This document shows, piece by piece, positions 10,045 through 22,407 of a stretch of DNA of 40,740 nucleotides (its first letter is position 1; each line of letters opens with the position of its first letter). The position numbers and the translations under genes were made by a program. Under the pieces are notes generated by a model. It saw only the letters and a list, made by a program, of their open reading frames with translations. It searched no databases and was not told the origin of the DNA. The stretch spans positions 1 through 40,740 of the forward strand of contig JAPORB010000103.1 in the NCBI GenBank assembly GCA_026710425.1, given 5' to 3'. This DNA is from Gammaproteobacteria bacterium. GTDB lineage: Bacteria > Pseudomonadota > Gammaproteobacteria > Pseudomonadales > Pseudohongiellaceae.

Positions 10045-10121
10045 GGGTTCCTCTCAATTTGGGCTTGCTGGTATCATGATGACCTTATCTCTTTGCAACA
10101 AAAACCAGTGGACACCTCGCC

Positions 10122-11123
10122 TTGTCGCTAATTCAATCGGATCAGCCGGAAAAATGGCAGCAAAGTTTAGCTGATCTAATAACAGATCCAAAGGAATTAC
10201 TGGATTTTCTGCAGCTCGACAGTCAATTGATCAAGCTGGGTTGTGTCGCTTCAGCACAATTCCCGCTGAGGGTACCGCGACTCTTTGCCGAACGAATGGA
10301 AAAAGGCAATCGGCACGATCCACTTTTACGCCAGGTATGGCCGGATCTTGCCGAACAAACCCTTGACCCAGCGCGTAGCCAAGATCCCCTGCAGGAAGCC
10401 CGATTTAATCCAATTCCTGGTTTGTTGCATAAGTACCAAGGCCGCGTGTTATTAACAGCAACACCCAATTGCGCTATCCACTGCCGTTATTGTTTCCGCA
10501 GACATTTTGACTACAAATCCAACACGCCCGGTCGTGAACACTGGCGTGAGGCACTGGACTATGTAGCTCAAGATAGTAGCATCAATGAAGTCATTCTCAG
10601 CGGGGGCGACCCTCTGGTAGCATCCGACAGTTATCTGAAATGGCTTCTTTCTGCACTGGATGCCATTCCTCACATCAGCTCATTGCGCATTCACACGCGG
10701 TTGCCCATTGTGATTCCAGAACGTATCAGCCATGAACTGCGTCAGTTCTTCAATACTCTCAATAGTCAGCTGATCATAGTAGTACACTGTAATCATGCGA
10801 ATGAACTGGATAATCAGGTCAAATCAACCTTGCGCATGTTGGCTAGGGATGGTCACCTGCTACTGAATCAGTCGGTTCTGTTGAGGGAAGTCAATGATGA
10901 TCTTGCCTCGCTCGTTGCGCTCAGCAGAGCACTCTTTGCCTCACGAGTGCTGCCCTATTACTTGCACTTGCCTGATGCCGTAGTGGGTACCGGACATTTT
11001 GATGTCAGTGAAGCTGAGGGGATGCATTTGATCGAAGAATTGCAAGACTCGTTGCCGGGATACCTAGTACCAACGCTGGTACGGGAAGAGCCAGGTAAAC
11101 CAGGCAAGACTCGACTGGCCTGA
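10122..11123 (+). CDS. epmB: EF-P (R)-beta-lysine synthase EpmB (lysine 2,3-aminomutase family)
   Basis: A 333-residue radical SAM/PLP enzyme that converts L-alpha-lysine to (R)-beta-lysine, which EpmA then attaches to EF-P. The iron-sulfur cluster motif CxxxCxxC is CAIHCRYC (Cys117, 121, 124), followed by FRRHFDYKSN. SAM-contacting EVILSGGDPLVASD follows at about residue 158. The length matches E. coli EpmB (342) and it lacks the long C-terminal extension of true lysine aminomutases. The start is a TTG at 10122; no in-frame ATG or GTG is available upstream. It is divergent from efp with a 77-base gap, the usual arrangement, so the two promoters overlap. Confidence 0.94.
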   Translation: MSLIQSDQPEKWQQSLADLITDPKELLDFLQLDSQLIKLGCVASAQFPLRVPRLFAERMEKGNRHDPLLRQVWPDLAEQTLDPARSQDPLQEARFNPIPGLLHKYQGRVLLTATPNCAIHCRYCFRRHFDYKSNTPGREHWREALDYVAQDSSINEVILSGGDPLVASDSYLKWLLSALDAIPHISSLRIHTRLPIVIPERISHELRQFFNTLNSQLIIVVHCNHANELDNQVKSTLRMLARDGHLLLNQSVLLREVNDDLASLVALSRALFASRVLPYYLHLPDAVVGTGHFDVSEAEGMHLIEELQDSLPGYLVPTLVREEPGKPGKTRLA

Positions 11124-11157
11124 ACTTTTTTCACAAGACCTGGCTAAGGAGGCAGTA

Positions 11158-11205
11158 TGGTATTTTCGGTTATCAGATTATATAGAGGCATTAAAAGACT
11201 CTGAT
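11158..11205 (+). other. Possible tiny ORF with a strong Shine-Dalgarno
   Basis: Downstream of epmB, the sequence AAGGAGGCAGT leads directly into an ATG at 11158 that opens a 15-codon frame (MVFSVIRLYRGIKRL) ending in TGA. The ribosome-binding site is the best in the neighbourhood, yet the peptide is very short. It could be a leader peptide for the next gene, a micro-protein, or the leftover 5' end of a lost gene. Low confidence. Confidence 0.2.
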
Positions 11206-11302
11206 TTGTCTACCGATCAGGCAAAGGCCGCTGAAAAACATTGGGCTTGCGGGCTAATACTGCTATTCTAGGCAAGTAGTAGAATCAAGATGAGCACAAG
11301 AC

Positions 11303-12703
11303 TTGGCTGTAACCAGACAGGGGCAGGAAACTTCCACACTAGCTGCCACCTCACTTCGCAAACTCTCAGGTAAATTCTCGCTGGCAGTGTGTCTGCTGCT
11401 ATTGCTCGCCATGTGCGTGTTTTGGCTGGTGAGCAGCTACAATACACGCAACCTGTTGCGGCAGCAGGCGGATGGATTAGGACAGACACTGGTTGAGCAA
11501 ACCGCTTCACAGTTGACGGAGCTGGTTCTTGCTAATGATCTGATCAGCATGAATGTGGTGCTATCGAGTCTCGTGCGTGATCCATCAATTCAGGAAATCA
11601 CCATACGAAGTGTCGACAATGACATTCTCTCCAATGCCCGCTCCGAGACTGCACCTCTGCGACCACTGATTCCCTTGCCACTTCCAATGCCTGGTCTCAA
11701 GGCAGTGTACAAAGCCCAGATTACGCTTCCCGATTCGGTTATTGGCTTCGTTGAACTCAGTCTTAATCTGGACTACATAGAGGTGGGCACTAACAACAAT
11801 CTGATAATGGTTATCGGTGCCACCAGTCTGTTACTGATAGTCGCTTTGGTAATGACAACAACCTACTGCCAGTATCTGGTGAGTTTTCCTGCAAATCTGC
11901 TGTCCTTTGCTCTGAGCAATATACGCAAAGGCGAGATTGATACCTGCCCCGAGCCGGAGACCAGAGACGAAATGAGTCAGGTTATTCGCCAGTACAATGC
12001 CACAGCCGAGTTCATAGCTCAGAATTCCTTTATCGGTAGCCTGTGCAAAGAAGAATCAGACAACACTCCCCAAGGCACTGCCGATGAACATGACCATCGG
12101 AATGTAAGTCTGCTAATAATCAGTATGGCAAATTTCCATTACCTGGCATCCACTGTGTCAGTTGACAGATTTTTAGGACTGCTCAATCGTTGTTACTTCT
12201 TTGCTGACAAAATAAGCCAGCTGTATAACGGCAGGGTAAGTTATTGTTCTGAGGGCGAAGTTATCATCAATTTTTCGGAGGCACTAGCAGACGAGGATCA
12301 AGCATTTTATGCGATCTGCGCCGGGCAACTGTTTCTGCAACTTGTCGGTGAAATCAATAATGTTGGTGGCATACGATTGCAATCTAGGTACAAACTGGCG
12401 ATGCATGGTGGTCAGCAATTTGATCTTTTGTACTCACCGCTTACCGGGACCCACAACAATCTCACCGGCAAGGTCCTTGATCAGCTACGGGAGATCTGTT
12501 ATGAGTGCCCCAACAATTCATTGCTCGTCAGTGAAGTTGGCTATGAACAGGCTGGTGCCTACTCAAGGATTGATGCAAATGAATTTGCAATTGTTGGTAA
12601 TGGTGAGAGTATTCAGACTTATCTGGTCAGTGATCCCATGACAGATTACCGATTATTGCTGGAGAGACAAGCGGCGAGATTAGCAGAACTGTATGCAGAT
12701 TGA
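11303..12703 (+). CDS. AhpA/YtjB-like inner-membrane protein with C-terminal cyclase-like domain
   Basis: A 466-residue membrane protein. TM1 is at about residues 26-47 (FSLAVCLLLLLAMCVFWLV), followed by a periplasmic domain of about 115 residues with LTELVLANDLISMNVVLSSL, and TM2 at about 168-192. The N-terminal half resembles the SMP_2 (AhpA/YtjB) family, whose genes lie near serB and parC in pseudomonads; here parC is the convergent neighbour. After TM2 there is a HAMP-like linker and a domain beginning NVSLLIISMANFHYLASTVS that resembles a degenerate class III nucleotide cyclase fold (DRFLGLLNRCYFFADKISQL, GEVIINFSE) without clear catalytic aspartates. Its role is unknown; signalling or a scaffold is an inference. 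The start is a TTG at 11303 with a poor ribosome-binding site. Confidence 0.7.
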   Translation: MAVTRQGQETSTLAATSLRKLSGKFSLAVCLLLLLAMCVFWLVSSYNTRNLLRQQADGLGQTLVEQTASQLTELVLANDLISMNVVLSSLVRDPSIQEITIRSVDNDILSNARSETAPLRPLIPLPLPMPGLKAVYKAQITLPDSVIGFVELSLNLDYIEVGTNNNLIMVIGATSLLLIVALVMTTTYCQYLVSFPANLLSFALSNIRKGEIDTCPEPETRDEMSQVIRQYNATAEFIAQNSFIGSLCKEESDNTPQGTADEHDHRNVSLLIISMANFHYLASTVSVDRFLGLLNRCYFFADKISQLYNGRVSYCSEGEVIINFSEALADEDQAFYAICAGQLFLQLVGEINNVGGIRLQSRYKLAMHGGQQFDLLYSPLTGTHNNLTGKVLDQLREICYECPNNSLLVSEVGYEQAGAYSRIDANEFAIVGNGESIQTYLVSDPMTDYRLLLERQAARLAELYAD

Positions 12704-13065
12704 GTTGAGAAAAGGAGCTTAAACCAGTGGCAGAATAGCGTGAAAACTCTTGCTTGGAATCTTAGGTTGAATTTGGCAAGCGAACTCAGATACATCTAGT
12801 TTAAATTTAAATATTACGGATTGCCTTATTTGCAACTACTGAAATCTGATTCTCCCTCTTTTATCAACTGGCAATTGTTGCTTCTTTGTTCTTCACCAAT
12901 TAAAGCATCAGCCCTAATGTCTCCGGTTTGTGATTCAACCTTTTTTACACAAAGAAGATAGCTTTATCCTCTGCTGTTCCCCAATCTGCGAAACTTATTA
13001 CTGAAAGAGATTATTCTTGAAATATTAACTGAGAAAGTTGCGTTATTTTCAGCACTATTAATTGC
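12704..13065. other. Convergent intergenic region
   Basis: About 360 AT-rich bases between the stops of the AhpA/YtjB-like gene and parC. No open frame of note, no RNA gene recognised and no clear GC-rich hairpin followed by a T run. Confidence 0.4.
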
Positions 13066-15324
13066 TCAGTCTTTAATGACAGGTACGATCTTATCAACCC
13101 TCTGAAATCCACGCGGCAGCTTATTGCCTCGTCTTCCGCGTTCACCCTTGTAATGCTGCAGATCTGAAGCTCTTAAATTATGGTGGCGACGTCCAGCATG
13201 GACAGTGAGTCCATCTCCAGTGGACAAAACAGCCAATGCAGCCACATACTCTTCTCGATTGGTAACTCGGGCAGCGGGAATACCAATGATCTTATTGCCT
13301 TTGCCCTTACCCAACCGGGGTAGTTCGCTGACTGGGAAAATTAGCATTCGACCTTCACTGGTAATTGATACGATAAGGTCATTGTCATAGTCGTTGACTC
13401 CAACCGCAGGTAATACCTTTGCGCCGTTGATTGTTCGAAGCACTGCCTTGCCAGATTTATTCTTGCTAACTAGGTCACCGATCTTACCGACAAAGCCATA
13501 GCCGGCATCACTGGCCAGCAGCACATCTTGCTCATTGTCGCCAATAAGTACCCCTTCAAAAGTGGCACCGGAAGGCGGGTTAACCCGACCGGATACCGGT
13601 TCACCTTGGCCCCGTGCAGATGGCAGGGTATGAGCGGGCAATGCATAGGCTCGTCCAGTAGAATCCATAAATATTGCAAGTTGATTGCTCTTACCCCTGG
13701 CGCACAGCTTGAAGTGATCACCGGACTTGTACTGCAATGCCTCAGGGTCTACATCGTGGCCTTTGGCCGCCCGCATCCAGCCTCTTTCAGACAGCACAAT
13801 TGTTACTGGCTCGGTGGAAAGAAGCTCAGTTTCACTGAAGGCTCTAGCCTCTTCCCGCGCTACCAGTTTTGATCGTCGACTATCGCCATACTTTTCGGCA
13901 TCCGCCTTGATCTCACTCTTAATAAAGGTCTTGAGTCTTGCTTCTGATTTCAGCAACTGCTCCAGAGTTACCCGTTCCTCGCTGAGATCCTTCTGCTCTG
14001 ACTTGATCTTAATCTCTTCCAGTTTGGCCAGTTGCCGCAAACGCAGTTCGAGAATGGCCTCGGCCTGTCGTTCAGACAGATTGAATGCTTGAATCAGTGC
14101 TGGTTTGGGTTTGTCCTCCTGACGGATGATTCTGATGACCTCATCTATATTGAGAAAGGCTGTCAGCAGACCTTCAAGTATGTGCAGACGATCAAGAATC
14201 TTGTCCAGTCGATGCTGCAGGCGCCGTCTCACAGTATCAGTTCGGAAATTTAGCCACTCCTTCAATAGGGAAGCAATGTCCTTGACCTGTGGTCGTTTGT
14301 TAATGCCTATCATGTTGAAGTTGACGCGGTAGTTCTTTTCCAAATCTGTAGTGGCAAACAAATGGGACATTACGCTTTCGGTATCCACTCGATTCGAACG
14401 AGGCACAATTACAATGCGAGTTGGATTCTCATGATCTGATTCATCTCGCAAATCCACCACCATGGGCAGTTTCTTTTTCTGCATTTGATTCGCAATCTGT
14501 TCCAATACTTTGGCTCCAGAGACCTGATAAGGCAGTGCTGTGATTACTATCTCGCCGTTTTCCCTGAGGTAGGTGGCGCGGGCTTTCAGCGAACCACGAC
14601 CGGTTTCATACAGTTCCATAATTTCCTGAGGCGGCGTAATGATCTCCGCTTCGGTTGGAAAATCCGGCCCCTTGATAAACGAGCATAGTTCCTGCACCGT
14701 GGCTTTCGGTTTCTCAAGCAGATGAATACATGCACAGGCAACCTCTGTTAGGTTATGGGGAGGAATATCAGTCGCCATACCTACCGCAATGCCACTGCCA
14801 CCATTCAGCAAGACATTGGGCAAGCGCGCCGGCAGAATCTCAGGTTCCTCTAAGGTGCCATCAAAATTGGGCCTCCAGTCGGCCGTGCCCTGACCCAGCT
14901 CTGCCAGCAGTATTTCGGTATAGCTCTGCAACCTTGATTCGGTATAACGCATGGCTGCAAAGGACTTGGGATCATCCTGCGAGCCCCAGTTGCCTTGGCC
15001 GTCCACCAGTGGGTAGCGGTAGGAGAAGGGTTGAGCCATTAGCACCATGGCTTCATAACAGGCGGAATCCCCGTGGGGATGAAACTTGCCAATCACATCA
15101 CCAATGGTGCGGGCGGATTTCTTGAACTTTGCAGTTGCCTTCAGGCCCAGCTCGGACATGGCATACACAATGCGGCGTTGCACCGGTTTCAGTCCATCTC
15201 CTATATTGGGCAGTGCGCGATCATTGATCACATACATTGAATAGTTGAGATAGGCCTGCTGCGTATAAGTGCGCAGAGCGATTTGCTCAATGCCGTCCTC
15301 ATTAACGCGAATCTCGGGATTCAT
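13066..15324 (-). CDS. parC: DNA topoisomerase IV subunit A
   Basis: A 752-residue ParC, the DNA-cleaving subunit of topoisomerase IV, which decatenates daughter chromosomes. The winged-helix region holds [14 protein letters not shown] and the catalytic tyrosine in AAMRYTESR. The positions matching E. coli Ser80 and Glu84 are Ser and Glu, the quinolone-sensitive state. The central region has [14 protein letters not shown] and a coiled coil with [13 protein letters not shown]. The C-terminal domain has beta-pinwheel-like repeats and no GyrA box, and the length is that of ParC (752 in E. coli) rather than GyrA. It follows parE by 97 bases on the same strand, so the subunits are probably co-expressed. 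Confidence 0.96.
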   Translation of the reverse strand: MNPEIRVNEDGIEQIALRTYTQQAYLNYSMYVINDRALPNIGDGLKPVQRRIVYAMSELGLKATAKFKKSARTIGDVIGKFHPHGDSACYEAMVLMAQPFSYRYPLVDGQGNWGSQDDPKSFAAMRYTESRLQSYTEILLAELGQGTADWRPNFDGTLEEPEILPARLPNVLLNGGSGIAVGMATDIPPHNLTEVACACIHLLEKPKATVQELCSFIKGPDFPTEAEIITPPQEIMELYETGRGSLKARATYLRENGEIVITALPYQVSGAKVLEQIANQMQKKKLPMVVDLRDESDHENPTRIVIVPRSNRVDTESVMSHLFATTDLEKNYRVNFNMIGINKRPQVKDIASLLKEWLNFRTDTVRRRLQHRLDKILDRLHILEGLLTAFLNIDEVIRIIRQEDKPKPALIQAFNLSERQAEAILELRLRQLAKLEEIKIKSEQKDLSEERVTLEQLLKSEARLKTFIKSEIKADAEKYGDSRRSKLVAREEARAFSETELLSTEPVTIVLSERGWMRAAKGHDVDPEALQYKSGDHFKLCARGKSNQLAIFMDSTGRAYALPAHTLPSARGQGEPVSGRVNPPSGATFEGVLIGDNEQDVLLASDAGYGFVGKIGDLVSKNKSGKAVLRTINGAKVLPAVGVNDYDNDLIVSITSEGRMLIFPVSELPRLGKGKGNKIIGIPAARVTNREEYVAALAVLSTGDGLTVHAGRRHHNLRASDLQHYKGERGRRGNKLPRGFQRVDKIVPVIKD

Positions 15325-15421
15325 CTTTTGCCCACTTTGATACTCAACGCCTTATAGCGGAATGGCTTCTGACGAAAAAGGGATTTTCTTTGAACTCACG
15401 GACTGTAATTATCAATGCAGG

Positions 15422-17983
<2,562 letters not shown>

Positions 17984-17991
<8 letters not shown>

Positions 17992-18805
17992 CTGTGGAGC
18001 GGTCGCTGGTTTTATATTCTGCACCAAAATGCCTGTCCGCAATACGATATACCTTAGTCTTGACGCTACCATCTTGATAAAGTTGCAAATGACGATAGCC
18101 CGGATTCAGCCGATCCAAGGTAAATTTGGTTACATCCGGCTTGAACTGAAAGCAGGTGGATGGTGCGCTCAGGCAATGGATGCCGTCATGAATACATTCC
18201 TGCGCCTGATGGACATGGCCATATATCAGGCACCGCAGCTTGTCAGTGTGCCTTAGTTGTTGCCATAAACTGTAGCGATGGTGCAGGCCAATGTCCTGCA
18301 TCCACTTGGCACTGGTGTCTACCGGATTATGATGCAGTGCCACCAGGCAATGAGCAACGGTAGTATCGGTGTTGGCTACCCGCAGTTCTCGCTTAAGAAA
18401 GCCAATTTCTTTCGGTGCCAGCAGTCCGTATTCCTGCGCCTCCACAGCGGTATCAAGTAACAGGAACAACCAGTTGCCGAGACGGATCACCCTGTCATTG
18501 GCGGTGGTACAAGGGACCGCAATCTGCATGCTTCCAGGATTGTCGTGATTGCCCGGAATCCAGTGCCAAGGTACATCAAGGGTGGCAATGAGCTCCGCAA
18601 ACTGGCGATAAGCTGCAACCGAGCCATCCTGAGCGACATCTCCAGTGACCAGAACCAGGTCCAGACGGCTGTGTTTTTCCCTGACTAGATTGACCACCGC
18701 TTCGAAACTGCGATGGGTATTCATGGCCTTCAGCTCAGCCGCAGGTGATGCGAAAAGGTGGGTGTCGGTGATGTGAATCAGCTGTAGCGGATTGTGGGTC
18801 GTCAG
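17984..18805 (-). CDS. cpdA: 3',5'-cyclic-AMP phosphodiesterase, probable CTG start
   Basis: A class III metallophosphoesterase that hydrolyses cAMP. Metal-site motifs in order: ITDTHLF (DxH), VTGDVAQDG, IPGNHDNPGS, LVALHHNPV and IYGHVHQAQE. The first in-frame ATG (18724) would remove the DxH motif, which supplies essential metal ligands. Upstream, the frame stays open only to the TAA of the DUF1249 gene at 18842-18844, and its 39 codons contain no ATG, GTG or TTG. The best candidate is CTG at 18805, with GGAG eight bases upstream (CTGGAGCATCCACACTG). This yields 273 residues, close to the 275 of E. coli CpdA. It follows DUF1249 by 36 bases and overlaps yqiA. A non-canonical start may keep expression low. 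Confidence 0.9.
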
Positions 18806-18841
18806 TGTGGATGCTCCAGTGTTGTTATCAGTACCGGTGCC

Positions 18842-19369
18842 TTACATATGGCTGACCAGCACCGGCATTTCAAGGCTTCTTCCCTCTCGCAGACAATGGC
18901 TCAACCACTCGCCAAGAAACTGATTCACCTGCAATTTTTCATCTGTATGGTACATTCTTGCATTGGGCTGAGGATAGCGCGTCTTGAAATTGCGATGGCC
19001 CTGATAGGAAATAACTTCGGCCGTATTAGCATCATGATACACCCGCACTAGCATGGAGGGATTGGTCATCCAGGTCTTCAATTCCGGTTTTTGCAATATT
19101 TCCAGTGTGGTTGTATATTTGAAGGCTTCCAGAATACGAATTTCAACCGTTACTTTTTCTTGGTTGTCTTCCAGGTCCGCAATATAGAATTTTCGTCCTG
19201 TCCCCTCCAGGGCTTTTTCAGATTTCCCGTGTTCGGTGCCTTGACTGACTTCATGCTTGGCGGCTGCCAGTTGTGGCAACAGTTTCAGTAGGCGAATGTA
19301 ATTGGCATCACACACAGCTATTTGTCTGATGAGGTCTACACTATAGCGGAATTTAGACATGCGTCTCAA
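18842..19369 (-). CDS. DUF1249 family protein
   Basis: About 175 residues, DUF1249 (E. coli YqiB type), function unknown. Visible family features: NYIRLLKLLPQLAAAKHE near the N terminus, KVTVEIRILEAFKYTTTLEI, MLVRVYHDANTAEVISYQGH in the middle, and MYHTDEKLQVNQFLGEWL toward the end. It sits between nudF and cpdA as in other gammaproteobacteria, 36 bases before the probable CTG start of cpdA. The start may be TTG at 19369 (close to AGGA) or ATG at 19360; spacing does not settle it. A soluble protein with no membrane segment. Confidence 0.88.
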   Translation of the reverse strand: MRRMSKFRYSVDLIRQIAVCDANYIRLLKLLPQLAAAKHEVSQGTEHGKSEKALEGTGRKFYIADLEDNQEKVTVEIRILEAFKYTTTLEILQKPELKTWMTNPSMLVRVYHDANTAEVISYQGHRNFKTRYPQPNARMYHTDEKLQVNQFLGEWLSHCLREGRSLEMPVLVSHM

Positions 19370-19931
19370 ATGATCCTGTTGCGGTCCTATTTGTCATTTT
19401 TCTCTTTTTGCTTTCCGATACTCACCGGTTTTTTTGCCATTGGGTACTTGTCTTTTGAGTTGTGACCTGTTCGGAACCTGGCTCTCAGTCGCCACTTTTA
19501 CCAATGACAATTTTGGACGAAATCGAAATGTTCTACTTTCACATACGACATTGTAACCGCAAATACGGGCATTGCGAGTCTGTCAGTAAAAATATTTTCA
19601 GGGATCTGCTTATGCTTGATGTCTTCGCTTCTTCCAAGCAGGGCGTGATTATCCCCGTGGCTGAGGATCTGCCGATTTAGAGCAAAATCCTCATGGAAAT
19701 TGGTGAAATGCCAGATGACAGTTATGCCCCAATTTTGACCGGCAATGCCGTCAAATTAATATTTGCCCCACTAAGATGCACCGGTTCATCCCGACGCAAG
19801 CCAGCGACGAGCGTTAGGATCTGGTCGATTATCGATTCGTTATTTCGGCAAGTAGCATTTCATAGAGTTTCTCGATACTGAGCCAAAACACCTGCGACAT
19901 GCCAAAAAAGCACCCAAAGCCCAAGGCTGTG
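19370..19931. other. 562-bp gap interrupting the nudF-DUF1249 cluster
   Basis: In related genomes nudF and the DUF1249 gene are close neighbours. Here 562 bases separate them. One plus-strand frame runs 19462-19680, meets a TAG, and resumes to 19881 (pieces MLDVFASSKQGVIIPVAEDL and MEIGEMPDDSYAPILTGNAV), but I recognise no family and there is no good start signal. On the minus strand MSQVFWLSIEKLYEMLLAEI near 19900 is a short fragment. It could be the remains of an inserted gene. Confidence 0.3.
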
Positions 19932-21086
19932 TCACTGGTGATCAAGCTCCGACCATTGAGCCAGAATCGACACCCGATTGACTAACCACCACTGTAAGGC
20001 AATTAATGACATAGCATTATTGATGATGCCACTGTTCAAAAGCATCGACTGATTCAACTCGCTCTCCGCCAATACTACTGTCTGAATGTCCTCATGCTCA
20101 TGTTCCAGTCCATGTACACCACCAGCGTCACTTGAGTTTACTCGGGCACAGTAAAGGCTGACTCTTTCCGAGGAGGCCCCCGGGCTATTGAAGTAGTCAC
20201 AAATGCTAATGAAGTGGCTTGCCCGCAGACCAGTTTCCTCCTTGACTTCACGGCTTGCCACCTGTTCTGGGGTCTCATTGGTGTCCACCAGTCCGGCCAC
20301 CAGTTCTAGTGACCATGGAGATTCTTCGGCATCCACCAAGCCTACCCGGAACTGTTTCACCATGACCAGTTCCCTGCGAAGCGGATCGCAGAGCAATACC
20401 CCGACTGCAGCTGTTTTAACCAGCAACTCCCGATTCACTGGCTGGCTCCAGCCGCCTGCAAAGAGCCGATGTTGCAGTGTCAGGGAGTCCACTCGCAAAA
20501 AAGAGTCATAGCCGATGGTTCTGTCCAGAATTCTAACATCGTCATGGGTAAAGGTTGGACCGTCTGCAACAGCTGAAGAAACTGGGCCAATGATGCCTTG
20601 CTCCGTAGAGTGGGACATGCGGTCGGACTGCTCGTACCCGTCGAACTTCAGCTCCAGTATCAGCTGATGCATAGCGTGTTGGATTTCTGTACAGACCCGC
20701 CTGAAACCATCGTAAACTTCCTGTTCACTGCCATCAAACTGGGCCGGATCAGCAAAAGGCATAAGCCGATTTTCTTTGTTTGACATCATCCGTGGACAGT
20801 GAGTATCCGCCTCAACGCATACAGTCACGACAATGTCAGCCCGTTCAAGCATGGCATCACTCAAGACCTCCGAACGATGAGTGCTAATGTCGATGCCATG
20901 CTCCTGCATGCAGCGAATGGCATTGGGATTGACACCATGGGCTTCAATCCCTGCTGAACTGGTCTCCAGCTGCATTTCTGGTGCCAACTCTGCTGCCAGC
21001 TGTCGTAGCCATCCTTCGGCCATCTGCGATCGGCAGGAATTACCGCTACACAGAAACAATACATGCATGCCAGATTTGGTATTCAT
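19932..21086 (-). CDS. nudF: Fusion of thioredoxin-type arsenate reductase (ArsC) and NUDIX ADP-ribose pyrophosphatase
   Basis: A single 384-residue frame with two complete domains. Residues about 1-150 are an LMW-phosphatase-fold arsenate reductase: P-loop CSGNSCR (Cys13 to Arg19, CX5R), redox pair Cys90 and Cys97 in VTVCVEADTHCP (same spacing of seven as Cys82/Cys89 of the S. aureus enzyme), and the acid in FADPA. Residues about 175-384 are an ADP-ribose pyrophosphatase of the NudF type, with the exact NUDIX box GX5EX7REUXEEXGU at 265-287 (Gly265, Glu271, Arg279, Glu280, Glu283, Glu284) and NSPGASSERVSLY. The linker (about 150-175) contains Met157, but no good ribosome-binding site precedes it. 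The cluster position is that of nudF; the ArsC half is the addition. Either a true fusion or a lost stop between tandem genes. Confidence 0.88.
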   Translation of the reverse strand: MNTKSGMHVLFLCSGNSCRSQMAEGWLRQLAAELAPEMQLETSSAGIEAHGVNPNAIRCMQEHGIDISTHRSEVLSDAMLERADIVVTVCVEADTHCPRMMSNKENRLMPFADPAQFDGSEQEVYDGFRRVCTEIQHAMHQLILELKFDGYEQSDRMSHSTEQGIIGPVSSAVADGPTFTHDDVRILDRTIGYDSFLRVDSLTLQHRLFAGGWSQPVNRELLVKTAAVGVLLCDPLRRELVMVKQFRVGLVDAEESPWSLELVAGLVDTNETPEQVASREVKEETGLRASHFISICDYFNSPGASSERVSLYCARVNSSDAGGVHGLEHEHEDIQTVVLAESELNQSMLLNSGIINNAMSLIALQWWLVNRVSILAQWSELDHQ

Positions 21087-21737
21087 ATTGATTGCGCTGA
21101 GTATCTTGCGCCAGCTGAGTGCTGCACCGTACCTGTGATGGTATCTTGCCTAGGTGAAGTAGCCATGCTGGGTATAATTTCTCCTGGCACCCTCGTAATT
21201 AGCCCGGTCCCAACCTGCCAATAATATCCCTCGGGTTAGGGTAGTCTGAATGTGAGCAGCAAATGTATTATTAGATTTTACTGTAGTATATTCACATATG
21301 TCAGTTAACATGAATACCCTCTTGGGTCCCGGTATGATAAAAACTGGTATTTTGCAATCTGCGAATTATGCATAAAAAGATTATTAAATTGATCCGGCAT
21401 TTCATACCTCCATTAAACCCAACGACTGAATTTTCCATTCTTATATTAAGCGGCGACAACTTTTGGCAGCAATACAAGTCGCGCCCTACTATGCTACTCC
21501 TTAAGATCAATGTCTAAGAAAGCTTAAAATCTTCGCACCACAACTACCATTCCTAGGGATGATGCCCTTGATGCAATTTATTCGCCAGCAAATGAATCGA
21601 TCGATTATGGATTGAGGTGTAAATTGATCTCTATAACCATTAGGAGAAATTGCAATAGCGTTATTGGTATTTGAGCACTTTACAGAAAACGATATACGAG
21701 CACCACTTGGTGCGTTTGGAAACAAAAGACAAATTCA
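21087..21737. other. AT-rich intergenic region before the HipA-like module
   Basis: About 650 bases, clearly more AT-rich than the core genes to the left. A 49-codon plus-strand frame at 21368-21517 (starts MHKKIIKLIRHFIPP) could be a small gene or a remnant, but has no good ribosome-binding site and no recognised family. The HipA-like promoter should lie in its last 150 bases; I cannot name elements with confidence. Confidence 0.3.
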
Positions 21738-21801
21738 TGCAGGCTCCCAACAATATTCAAACTGATAAGGTCAACCAGCTACTGCTATTCGACCAATCCG
21801 C

Positions 21802-22407
21802 ATGGTGAACCAAGGAAGCGGATTGAACCTGAAGTCAGATATTGGCACAGTTGCCGGACGCAAGATGGCATATTTGAAATTACTTCTAAAGGAGTATATC
21901 GCAAAGGAGACCCTGTGTTGGGCTATGGCCCGTATCCTTGGCCTGCCGGTTTCACAAGCCCATTATGTTATTGTGCATTCGGAAGACTTGGAGGAGCCTG
22001 CCAGAAGTGCAGGAAGGATTGACGGTAATAGCATAAACATGGCATTTGGGATTGAGGAAGCAAGTTTATCAATTAATCGGATTGACAATCGTCGAGCCGT
22101 TGAAAGGTACTTGACAAATTGGAAACACGCACTGGCTTGTGGGATATTCGATGACTGGATTGTAAATCATGATAGAATCCCGGATAATTTACTTTATGCT
22201 GGTAAGAATTGCTTTATAATGATTGATCATGACGATGCACTTCCATCAGATGCATCCTTTGATACGCATTCTATTTCTCGAGTTCTGAAATTATTGAGTC
22301 TAGGCAAAAATGAACTTGAACTGCATTCCTTATCGCGAGACACAAGGCCGATTTTAGAAAAATCCGCAATATTGATTTTGAACAGGTTCTTGAATGGTAT
22401 TGCATGA
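21802..22407 (+). CDS. HipA-like kinase domain protein, possibly broken at both ends
   Basis: A 201-residue protein resembling the HipA-like/PI3K-fold kinase family (PF20613-type). The N lobe shows RKMAYLKLLLKEYIAKETLC (lysine and helix), then ARILGLPVSQAHYVIVH; the catalytic loop is DWIVNHDRIPDNLLYAGKN, with Asp and Asn in an HDRxxxN pattern, and IDHDDALP is the metal-binding element. The ATG at 21802 has no ribosome-binding site. An ATG at 21738 opens MQAPNNIQTDKVNQLLLFD, which would join this frame if one G were added at the TGG near 21801-21804, so the real start may be 21738. The C-terminal helix bundle seems to lie in the next frame. It may phosphorylate a protein target, as HipA does, but the target is unknown. 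Confidence 0.65.
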   Translation: MVNQGSGLNLKSDIGTVAGRKMAYLKLLLKEYIAKETLCWAMARILGLPVSQAHYVIVHSEDLEEPARSAGRIDGNSINMAFGIEEASLSINRIDNRRAVERYLTNWKHALACGIFDDWIVNHDRIPDNLLYAGKNCFIMIDHDDALPSDASFDTHSISRVLKLLSLGKNELELHSLSRDTRPILEKSAILILNRFLNGIA

